From positions 1 through 5,549 of the forward strand of contig RPPD01000175.1 in NCBI GenBank assembly GCA_003818675.1: DNA of 5,549 nt, written 5' to 3'. Source of the stretch: Spirochaetaceae bacterium. GTDB taxonomy: Bacteria > Spirochaetota > Spirochaetia > SZUA-6 > RPPD01. This document shows, piece by piece, positions 1 to 5,105 of this stretch (within the stretch, counting starts at the first letter, position 1; every line of letters begins with the position of its first letter). The translations under genes and the position numbers were made by a program. The notes under the pieces are model-generated. The model did no database searches. It was not told the origin of the DNA and was given only the letters and a program-made list of their open reading frames with translations.

Positions 1-1
1 G

Positions 2-907
2 CAGGCAGAGTCGCTCGGATCAAACATCAAGAATCCTGTCTGCCTGCTTACGGGCAAGCACAAAAACATTCCCCGCCACATAAATATCATGATCTCGCCT
101 GTCGCTTTCCGGGAGGGTGAGATCCAGGGCTTTATTGAAATCGTGGACAACATGGAGGCGCTCTACCAGTCCAACTCGGAACTGGAACGCCTGAACCTGG
201 AATACGAAAGCGTGATCTACGCGCTCTCTCACGACCTCCGCGCACCGCTAATATCCATAGAGGGATTCCTGCGCAAAATGAAAAAGGCGCTGGAGCCCGT
301 GGAGCCCGTCAACACGGGCATGGACCGGGAGCAGATAATTTCGCATTGCATGGACCGGATCCACGCAAATGCAGAGACCATGAACAACCTGGTCTCTGTG
401 CTTCTGGACACCTCGCATATCATAACCGGCGCGCTTGACAGAAGCGAGGTGGACATGGGTGAAATTGCGCAGAAGACCGCGGACCAGTGCCAGGTACAGG
501 CCGCTGAACAGGGCGCGCGCATCACGGTCACCGGCGATTTTTCCGTGGAAGAGTGCGACCGCGTCAGGGTGATGCAGGTATATTCCAACCTTGTGGGCAA
601 TGCGCTCGTCCACTGCAGGAACACGCCCGATCTGGTAATAGAACTCGGCGCGAAAGACCACGTCTACTGGGTCAAGGACAACGGACCTGGCATTCCGCCG
701 GAGTTCCAGGAAAAGATCTTCGACCCGTTCACGCAAGCGGGGAGCGCCAGAGGCTTCGGAGCCAACGGCACCGGAGTTCAGGGATTCGGCATGGGCATGA
801 ACATCGTCTTTCGCATAATCCAGAAACACTCGGGTGAGATATGGATCGATTCACATCCGGGAAAAGGCACCGCGATATTCTTTACCTTCAAACCAGAAGT
901 CGGATAA
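2..907 (+). CDS. PAS-type sensor histidine kinase, 3' part (5' end outside window)
   Basis: This is the C-terminal 301 residues of a two-component sensor kinase that autophosphorylates a His and passes the phosphate to a response regulator not seen here. The frame is open from base 2. The residues before the first ATG (base 89) look like the end of a PAS/PAC domain, with a Cys-containing strand and then ISPVAFREGEIQGFIEIVDN, so the true start lies upstream of the window. A short coiled-coil-like linker follows (about residues 52-70). Next comes the HisKA H-box SHDLRAP with the phospho-acceptor His at residue 77 (base 230). The HATPase_c domain shows an N-box (NLVGNALVH, about residues 196-204), a G1 box DNGPGIP (226-232), an F-box FDPF (240-243) and a Gly-rich lid with G2 box GFGMGMNIV. 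The lid is unusually rich in Gly. No transmembrane segment is visible in this portion. The gene ends in TAA with no clear terminator behind it. The family is certain; the signal sensed is unknown. Confidence 0.93.
   Translation, partial: QAESLGSNIKNPVCLLTGKHKNIPRHINIMISPVAFREGEIQGFIEIVDNMEALYQSNSELERLNLEYESVIYALSHDLRAPLISIEGFLRKMKKALEPVEPVNTGMDREQIISHCMDRIHANAETMNNLVSVLLDTSHIITGALDRSEVDMGEIAQKTADQCQVQAAEQGARITVTGDFSVEECDRVRVMQVYSNLVGNALVHCRNTPDLVIELGAKDHVYWVKDNGPGIPPEFQEKIFDPFTQAGSARGFGANGTGVQGFGMGMNIVFRIIQKHSGEIWIDSHPGKGTAIFFTFKPEVG
292..309 (+). repeat. Perfect 9-bp tandem duplication inside the kinase gene
   Basis: GGAGCCCGT occurs twice back to back. The unit is a multiple of three, so it duplicates Glu-Pro-Val in frame in the loop after the first dimerisation helix of the kinase. 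It is probably a small slippage product with no effect on the reading frame. Confidence 0.6.
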
Positions 908-978
908 TCTTTCTCTGTTTCTTGAAAAAATCCTTTCCCCGATACCCCCTGACACCGAAAATTGTAAAAACCGCCTGT

Positions 979-986
979 AAAAAGGA
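979..986 (+). promoter_or_regulatory. Ribosome binding site that favours the ATG start at 996
   Basis: AAAAAGGA lies 9 bases before the ATG at 996 but only 3 bases before the in-frame TTG at 990. The spacing therefore argues for ATG 996 as the methyltransferase start. Confidence 0.6.
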
Positions 987-995
987 ACCTTGCGC

Positions 996-1934
996 ATGCC
1001 ATTGATTTCGTCCTGTATCCATTGCGGAAATACAAACCTCGCCTCCTGCTTCAGCGCCTCAGACGTCAACATGAAACTGGGGGGCGAATTTCATTATTCA
1101 AAATGCCGCAATTGCGGCCTGCTGTTCATCAATCCAATGCCGGGAAAAGAAATAATGGACCGGCACTATCCAAAGGATGAATACTATTCATACTCAACAA
1201 TCGACACAGAGAGCTTTTCCACAAAAGCCCGAAAACTTCTCTACGATCTGTTTTTCAGGCCAGGCAACAGGAATTATCTGCTCAAGTGCATCCTTTTTCC
1301 CATGAAGATCTTTTCCAGAAGCGCCCACATTGTGAAAAATACGCGGCTGCTTGACATCGGCTGCGGGAGCGGCCAGTTTCTCCACGAGATGAAATCATTC
1401 GGCGTACAGACATATGGCGTGGAGCCGGGTGTCTTCCCGGATGAGAACAGCAAACAAAACGGGCTCGATATTTTTTGCGGCAATCTTCTGGACGCGCAAT
1501 ATCCCGACGCGCGGTTTGACATTGTGACCATGAATCATGTCCTGGAACACGTACACAACCCACGGGAAATCCTTTGCGAGATCCGCCGGATCCTCAAACC
1601 AGGCGGCAGATTCATCGTCGCGGTACCAAATACAAGATCTCTCGCCTTCAGGCTCTTTGGGAAAAACTGGTATCAACTCGACACTCCGCGGCACCTCGTC
1701 ATGTACTCGGACCACATTCTTGCCTCGATGCTTGGCCAGACCGGATTTAAAATCCTTTCCGTGCGTTTTAACTCAGGACCCCGGCAATTCTCGTTCTCCG
1801 CGGCAAACGCCATAGGTAAACCATGGATGCGTAAATATCCCATCTTCCTGGATATTCCCGGATTGATACTCGCATATCTGGTCAATATCTTCCGTTTTGG
1901 CGACCAGTTCGAAATGATCTGCATCAAGGAATGA
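996..1934 (+). CDS. Class I SAM-dependent methyltransferase with N-terminal zinc ribbon
   Basis: This 312-residue protein is predicted to transfer a methyl group from S-adenosylmethionine; the acceptor cannot be read from the sequence. The N-terminus has two CxxC pairs (Cys7/Cys10 and Cys37/Cys40), followed by GLLFINPMPG and a Tyr-rich stretch. This is the zinc-ribbon module found in front of many Methyltransf_23/Methyltransf_11 proteins. The Rossmann core has motif I LLDIGCGSG (118-126), an acidic residue after the second strand (Glu143), FDIVTMNHVLEHV (174-186) with the post-motif HxLEH signature, and LKPGG (200-204). A C-terminal segment (about 285-300) is hydrophobic but too short and irregular to call a membrane anchor. 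Homologues of this layout often modify surface sugars, lipids or small molecules, but no such neighbour is present. The ATG at 996 is preferred to TTG 990 because of Shine-Dalgarno spacing. The stop codon lies 16 bases before the ilv promoter and no terminator is seen between them. Confidence 0.9.
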   Translation: MPLISSCIHCGNTNLASCFSASDVNMKLGGEFHYSKCRNCGLLFINPMPGKEIMDRHYPKDEYYSYSTIDTESFSTKARKLLYDLFFRPGNRNYLLKCILFPMKIFSRSAHIVKNTRLLDIGCGSGQFLHEMKSFGVQTYGVEPGVFPDENSKQNGLDIFCGNLLDAQYPDARFDIVTMNHVLEHVHNPREILCEIRRILKPGGRFIVAVPNTRSLAFRLFGKNWYQLDTPRHLVMYSDHILASMLGQTGFKILSVRFNSGPRQFSFSAANAIGKPWMRKYPIFLDIPGLILAYLVNIFRFGDQFEMICIKE

Positions 1935-1950
1935 TCCTGATCCACAGAGC

Positions 1951-1979
1951 TTGACAGAAAACCAATTAATAAGTATTTT
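1951..1979 (+). promoter_or_regulatory. Sigma70-type promoter of the ilvBN leader transcript
   Basis: A perfect TTGACA -35 box (1951-1956) is followed, after exactly 17 bases, by TATTTT (1974-1979), which matches four of six -10 positions. Initiation would fall near 1985-1988. That gives a short leader of about 15 bases before the leader-peptide ATG at 2002. An AT-rich spacer and the immediate presence of an attenuator downstream support the call. No convincing CRP-type operator was seen. Confidence 0.75.
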
Positions 1980-1986
1980 GTTAACA

Positions 1987-2098
1987 GTTACGGAACACAG
2001 AATGAACAAGAAAAACCTGTTCGCGGAAAAACCAGCACTTCTCAGCGTTGTAGTCGTAGTAGTAGCGGATTTTTTCGAAAACGGGTGTGCACCGTAAC
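1987..2098 (+). promoter_or_regulatory. Long-range inverted repeat joining the transcript 5' end to the leader stop region
   Basis: GTTACGG at 1987-1993 is the exact reverse complement of CCGTAAC at 2092-2098, which includes the leader stop codon. An additional ACAC (1995-1998) can pair with GTGT (2085-2088). Paired, the RNA would cover the weak Shine-Dalgarno GGA (1992-1994) of the leader peptide. This could be a protector pairing or a way to limit re-initiation on a leader RNA already transcribed. The role is inferred; a 7-base match in a short region could be partly chance. Confidence 0.35.
2002..2097 (+). CDS. ivbL: ilvBN leader peptide (ivbL-like), 31 residues, Val-run attenuator peptide
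   Basis: An ATG at 2002 opens a 31-codon frame ending in TAA at 2095-2097. It contains six consecutive Val codons (2047-2064: GTT GTA GTC GTA GTA GTA) preceded by Leu-Leu-Ser, and another Leu at codon 6. There is no Ile codon. Its C-terminus reads NGCAP, and E. coli IvbL likewise has a Val-rich run and ends in GNAP. A weak Shine-Dalgarno GGA stands 7 bases upstream. The frame sits between a promoter and an intrinsic terminator, directly before ilvB, as expected for an attenuation leader. Inferred action: when charged tRNA-Val or tRNA-Leu is scarce, the ribosome stalls on these codons and the antiterminator forms. When it reaches the stop codon it masks about 2098-2110 and the terminator forms. 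The peptide itself probably has no other role. It is too short for normal gene finders. Confidence 0.88.
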   Translation: MNKKNLFAEKPALLSVVVVVVADFFENGCAP

Positions 2099-2129
2099 GG
2101 GACAACAGGGCAAATGCAAGCCCCTTCCG
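2098..2129 (+). promoter_or_regulatory. Antiterminator pairing of the ilvBN attenuator
   Basis: CGGGA (2098-2102) can pair with TTCCG (2125-2129), with one G-U pair. Inside it, GGGC (2108-2111) can pair with GCCC (2120-2123), closing an AAATGCAA loop. Together these capture most of the left arm of the terminator (2118-2131), so the two structures exclude each other. The left strand lies just after the leader stop codon, where a ribosome finishing translation would cover it. It would be left free by a ribosome stalled on the Val codons at 2047-2064. In addition GTTGT within the Val run (2047-2051) complements ACAAC (2102-2106), a possible but weak 1:2 pairing. The assignment comes from hand pairing, without energies. 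Confidence 0.6.
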
Positions 2130-2154
2130 GTCACACCGGGAGGGGCTTTTTTTT
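2118..2154 (+). terminator. Intrinsic terminator (attenuator) upstream of ilvB
   Basis: The 13-base arm AGCCCCTTCCGGT (2119-2131) pairs with ACCGGGAGGGGCT (2135-2147) with a single U-G wobble and a CAC loop. One further A-U pair (2118/2148) can extend it. A run of eight T follows (2147-2154). It lies 21 bases after the leader peptide stop and 27 bases before the ilvB ATG, so by default it would stop transcripts before the operon. It is the clearest terminator in the window. Confidence 0.93.
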
Positions 2155-2168
2155 GCATACAAACCATG

Positions 2169-2175
2169 AAAGGAG
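2169..2175 (+). promoter_or_regulatory. Strong ribosome binding site of ilvB
   Basis: AAAGGAG ends 6 bases before the ATG at 2182. It lies entirely downstream of the terminator stem, so it is available for translation whenever RNA polymerase reads through. Confidence 0.8.
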
Positions 2176-2181
2176 TTCATA

Positions 2182-3870
2182 ATGAAGTATTCTGGAGCCG
2201 GGCTCACAATCGAACTGATCCGCAGGCAGGGAATCAAAATGATCGCGGGAATTCCGGGCGGCAACAACCTGCCCATCTACGATGCGCTGCACGCAGCACA
2301 TGTTGACAATTCGATACGCCACATCCTGGTGCGCCAGGAACAGGCCGGCGGATTCATCGCACAGGGAATTGCGCGCACAACAGGAAATGCGGCCGTATGC
2401 TTTGCCACCTCGGGGCCTGGCGTGACAAATCTGCTCACGGCCATCGCTGACGCGAAACTGGATTCAATCCCCATGGTGGCGGTCACAGGCCAGGTCCCCC
2501 AGGCCATGATAGGGACAGATGCGTTCCAGGAAGTGGACACGTACGGCCTCACCATACCCATAACCAAGCACAATTTCCTTGTGCACAGCGCAGCGGAATT
2601 GTTATCCGTCATACCCGAGGCCTTCCGCATTGCTGAATCAGGCAGACCAGGGCCTGTTGTGGTGGACATCCCCAAGGACGTCCAGCGCGAAATCATTGAA
2701 GTCGAGGAGCTTCCCAAACCCTGGGCGCCCGTTCAGAATGCATCAACCGGAACATCAATCACTACCGCTGATCTGGAAAAGGCTGCGGCCATGATCGATG
2801 CCGCGAAGAAACCGCTCATCTATGCGGGCGGCGGCATTATTTCCGGAAACGCCTGGGAGATTCTGCAGAAGTTCGCGAGGAAAACAGACACGCCCGCGGT
2901 CTTCACTCTGCTGGCGCTCGGGAGCATGCCCGCCGATGACCCGCTCTCGCTTGGGATGCTCGGCATGCACGGCAGTGTCGCGACAAACTCGGTCGTGGAC
3001 GAGGCTGACCTGCTTATTGTCTGCGGCGCGCGCTTTGACGACCGCGCCACCGGGACGCTCTCGGGCTTCGCGCCGAACGCGAAAATCCTGCACATGGAAA
3101 TTGATCCGGCCGAGATTTCCAAACTGCGCACGCCTGACTGCGCAATCACAGGTGACGTGAAGGACTCCCTCACAGCTTTGGAAAAAAAGTGCAGGGCTGT
3201 CAAGCACACCGAATGGAGAAACAGGATCGAGGATCTGAAGAAAGCCCATCCGGAGACTGTTTACGGGGATCCGATGCACCCGGCGAATCTCATGAGGACA
3301 ATCGCTTCATGCGCGCCAAAGGATTCAATCATAACGACAGACGTGGGCCAGCACCAGATGTGGGCCGCCCAGGCATATCCCGTAAACCTGCCAAGGTCAT
3401 TTCTGTCATCCGGCGGCCTGGGAACAATGGGTTTCGGCTTTCCGGCCGCGATAGGAGCGGCGCTCGCAAACCCGGAACGCACGGTCATTGCCATCTGCGG
3501 TGACGGCAGTTTCCTGATGAACATACAGGAACTCGCCACCCTTCGTGAGCTCGGTCTTGACGTGAAGATTTTTCTCTTCAACAACGGCCATCTCGGTCTT
3601 GTCCGGCAACAGCAGGAATTGTTTTACAGTAAAAATTACATTGCCTCCAGGTTCGACATGACACCTGATTTTACGGCAATCGCCGCAGGATTTGGCATAA
3701 GTTCATGCACCATGGGTAAATTTGACAAGGATGCCATTAGCAACATGTTTGTGAAAAAAGGCCCGATGCTTGTCAACATGATGATAGATCCGGATAAAAA
3801 TGTCATGCCGATGGTGCCGCCCGGAGCGGCCAATACACAGGCGTTGACCGAGAAAGGAAGGGAAATATGA
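2182..3870 (+). CDS. ilvB: Acetohydroxyacid synthase (acetolactate synthase) large catalytic subunit, AHAS I type
   Basis: This 562-residue enzyme condenses two pyruvate molecules to 2-acetolactate (valine/leucine path), or pyruvate with 2-ketobutyrate (isoleucine path), using thiamine diphosphate, Mg and FAD. The length equals E. coli IlvB as I recall it. The N-terminal TPP domain (about 1-165) carries the catalytic Glu53 in RQEQAGGF, plus SGPGVTNLLTAIADAKLDSIP and GTDAFQEVDTYG. The central domain spans about 190-325, with GARFDDRATG (282-291). The C-terminal domain (about 385-535) has the TPP/Mg motif GDGSF (440-444) running to NN at 467-468, followed by LGLVRQQQELFY. The end PMVPPGAANT matches the IlvB subgroup. 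Two oddities: the usual RHEQ is RQEQ (Gln52), and Gln477 occupies the position of the Trp that gives other AHAS isozymes their 2-ketobutyrate preference. It is controlled by the attenuator upstream and overlaps ilvN by four bases. Confidence 0.96.
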   Translation: MKYSGAGLTIELIRRQGIKMIAGIPGGNNLPIYDALHAAHVDNSIRHILVRQEQAGGFIAQGIARTTGNAAVCFATSGPGVTNLLTAIADAKLDSIPMVAVTGQVPQAMIGTDAFQEVDTYGLTIPITKHNFLVHSAAELLSVIPEAFRIAESGRPGPVVVDIPKDVQREIIEVEELPKPWAPVQNASTGTSITTADLEKAAAMIDAAKKPLIYAGGGIISGNAWEILQKFARKTDTPAVFTLLALGSMPADDPLSLGMLGMHGSVATNSVVDEADLLIVCGARFDDRATGTLSGFAPNAKILHMEIDPAEISKLRTPDCAITGDVKDSLTALEKKCRAVKHTEWRNRIEDLKKAHPETVYGDPMHPANLMRTIASCAPKDSIITTDVGQHQMWAAQAYPVNLPRSFLSSGGLGTMGFGFPAAIGAALANPERTVIAICGDGSFLMNIQELATLRELGLDVKIFLFNNGHLGLVRQQQELFYSKNYIASRFDMTPDFTAIAAGFGISSCTMGKFDKDAISNMFVKKGPMLVNMMIDPDKNVMPMVPPGAANTQALTEKGREI

Positions 3871-4157
3871 AAATACCCACAACGATAGTTGAACTTGTAG
3901 TCAACAACCACGCAGGCGTGATGTCGCATGTAACAGGGCTCTTTTCACGCAGGAGCTTCAACATGGAGGCAATTCTCTGCGCGCCCGTGGGCGACGGCGA
4001 AACGAGCAGGATGTACCTGCTTGTAAACCGCGACGAACGCCTGCCCCAGATCACAAAGCAGCTGGAAAAACTTTACGATGTCCAGAGTGTACGCGTGCGC
4101 GACGATGCGGACCACACTGTTTTTGCCAGGATAGAGGAATTGCTTACGGGGAAGTGA
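3867..4157 (+). CDS. ilvN: Acetohydroxyacid synthase small regulatory subunit (short, AHAS I type)
   Basis: This 96-residue ACT-domain protein binds the large subunit, activates it and mediates feedback inhibition by valine. It begins TTIVELVVNNHAGVMSHVTG, with the ligand-loop signature NHxGVM at about 14-19, then LFSRRSFNMEAILC. The length matches E. coli IlvN as I recall it and lacks the second domain of the longer IlvH proteins (about 160 residues). The ATG overlaps the ilvB stop as ATGA, and a purine-rich GGAAGGGA lies just upstream, so translation is probably coupled to keep subunits balanced. No ilvC or other branched-chain gene follows. The stop codon is only 32 bases from the end of the converging deacetylase gene, and I see no hairpin terminator in that gap. 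Transcripts from the two strands may overlap here. Confidence 0.94.
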   Translation: MKIPTTIVELVVNNHAGVMSHVTGLFSRRSFNMEAILCAPVGDGETSRMYLLVNRDERLPQITKQLEKLYDVQSVRVRDDADHTVFARIEELLTGK

Positions 4158-4189
4158 AGAGCGGCCTTGTTGATACGGGTCAGGGGCAA

Positions 4190-5002
4190 TTAGATTTTGA
4201 CCATCTGTCCAGGACCGATATCCAGGCGGTTTCCGTTTACAGTGATGCACACCGTCATCGCAGCTGGATTATGCACCAGGTCCATGGCTGCCGTGAACCG
4301 CAATTGCCTGCAGGCTTTCATGTAGTCCACGATTTCAATATTGGTTGCGTACCAGATTTCCTCATGCCTGCCCATGTATTCTGCGAATTCCTCAATCAGA
4401 TTCCAGTTGTTGTCATTGTCGAATTCAAAGCTGTGTCCCCACACATAAAACAGATACAGATACTGCGTTTTGTACAAAGCCATAAACTCATGCGCATGAT
4501 CCAGCAGTCCCTTGTTGTGATGGCATGTTGATGTCCATTTCAAATAATTCTGCGGCATGCCAAAGGAGTGAGTATTTCCGACAAAGCGCGAGTATTCTAT
4601 CCCCAGATGCGGAAGCATCTGGATGATGTCCTCGTTATAAGACCCGTTCGGATATGACAGTCCGCGCACAGGATATCCGCAAATCGCCTCCAGTGCCATT
4701 CTGTCTTCAAGGATTTGCCTTGCGACAAGTTCCATCGGGCAGCGCTCGATTGTCGGATGATTGTATGTGTGGCAGGCGATCTCATGACCGGAATAGAGGT
4801 CCCCGGCCTCGGAAGCGCTGATCCGGTCATCAATGCCGAACTTGCCGCCATTCAGATGAAACGTCCCGCGGATGCCATGGTTGTTGAATATGGCGACAAG
4901 CTTGCGGTCCGCGACCCTGCCATCGTCATAACTCATTGTCAGGCACTTGTGCCTGCCTCCCGGAAAGCAGTAATATATGGTCTTCAGTTCCAGCTGGTTC
5001 AT
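4190..5002 (-). CDS. Polysaccharide deacetylase (NodB-fold) family protein
   Basis: This 270-residue protein belongs to carbohydrate esterase family 4-like hydrolases, which remove N- or O-acetyl groups from glycans. Motifs, numbered from the ATG at 5002: LTMSYDDG (Asp26 as candidate base, Asp27 as metal ligand), HTYNH (78-82, the two His metal ligands), RGLSYPNGSYN (113-123, the Arg/Pro motif) and YVWGHSFEFD (187-196), with a His matching the last catalytic motif. All catalytic positions appear present. The Ser-Tyr before the Asp pair replaces the common Thr-Phe. There is no signal peptide, so the product is predicted to be cytoplasmic. The last 35 residues (HNPAAMTVCITVNGN and onward) look like a small beta extension. 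The ATG at 5002 lies 8 bases from GGAG, and an in-frame TTG at 5005 is an alternative start. The substrate is unknown; a soluble sugar or nucleotide-sugar derivative is possible. Confidence 0.88.
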   Translation of the reverse strand: MNQLELKTIYYCFPGGRHKCLTMSYDDGRVADRKLVAIFNNHGIRGTFHLNGGKFGIDDRISASEAGDLYSGHEIACHTYNHPTIERCPMELVARQILEDRMALEAICGYPVRGLSYPNGSYNEDIIQMLPHLGIEYSRFVGNTHSFGMPQNYLKWTSTCHHNKGLLDHAHEFMALYKTQYLYLFYVWGHSFEFDNDNNWNLIEEFAEYMGRHEEIWYATNIEIVDYMKACRQLRFTAAMDLVHNPAAMTVCITVNGNRLDIGPGQMVKI

Positions 5003-5010
5003 CAATCAAT

Positions 5011-5015
5011 CTCCA
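5011..5015 (-). promoter_or_regulatory. Ribosome binding site of the deacetylase gene
   Basis: TGGAG on the minus strand ends 8 bases before ATG 5002 and 5 bases before TTG 5005. Both spacings are workable; ATG is preferred because of codon and spacing. Confidence 0.5.
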
Positions 5016-5105
5016 TCACCGATATGTCATTATTATCTCATTCCTGCCCTCTCCGGACAGTAAGGGGGTATTGATTTCCATATCCTGACATACTATCGTA
5101 TAACT

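Noticed and set aside
248..829. 193-codon minus-strand open frame across the kinase gene
   Set aside because: It lies fully antisense to a gene with clear HisKA/HATPase motifs and its translation has no recognisable domain. It is a by-product of GC-biased codon positions.
922..946. TTGAAA and GATACC before the methyltransferase gene as a promoter
   Set aside because: The spacing is only 13 bases and the -10 candidate is poor, so I could not support a promoter in 908-995.
2070..2081. TTTTCGAAAA palindrome in the leader peptide gene
   Set aside because: As RNA it has no room for a loop and would be a very weak hairpin. It more likely reflects Phe-Phe-Glu-Asn coding.
1773..2276. 167-codon minus-strand open frame spanning the attenuator region
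   Set aside because: It crosses the methyltransferase end, the leader, the terminator and the ilvB start. Its low-complexity Thr run is just the antisense of the Val codons.
2755..3279. 174-codon minus-strand open frame inside ilvB
   Set aside because: It is antisense to the conserved central domain of IlvB, has no family features and no ribosome site.
4158..4189. Shared bidirectional terminator between ilvN and the deacetylase gene
   Set aside because: No stem of useful length and no T run were found in this 32-base gap.
4154..4531. 125-codon plus-strand open frame after ilvN
   Set aside because: It is antisense to the C-terminal half of the deacetylase, whose motifs are unambiguous.
5090..5101. 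ATAC-TATC-GTAT inverted repeat before pduL as an operator or hairpin
   Set aside because: The arms are only 4 bp and AT-rich, with no second copy; chance is sufficient.
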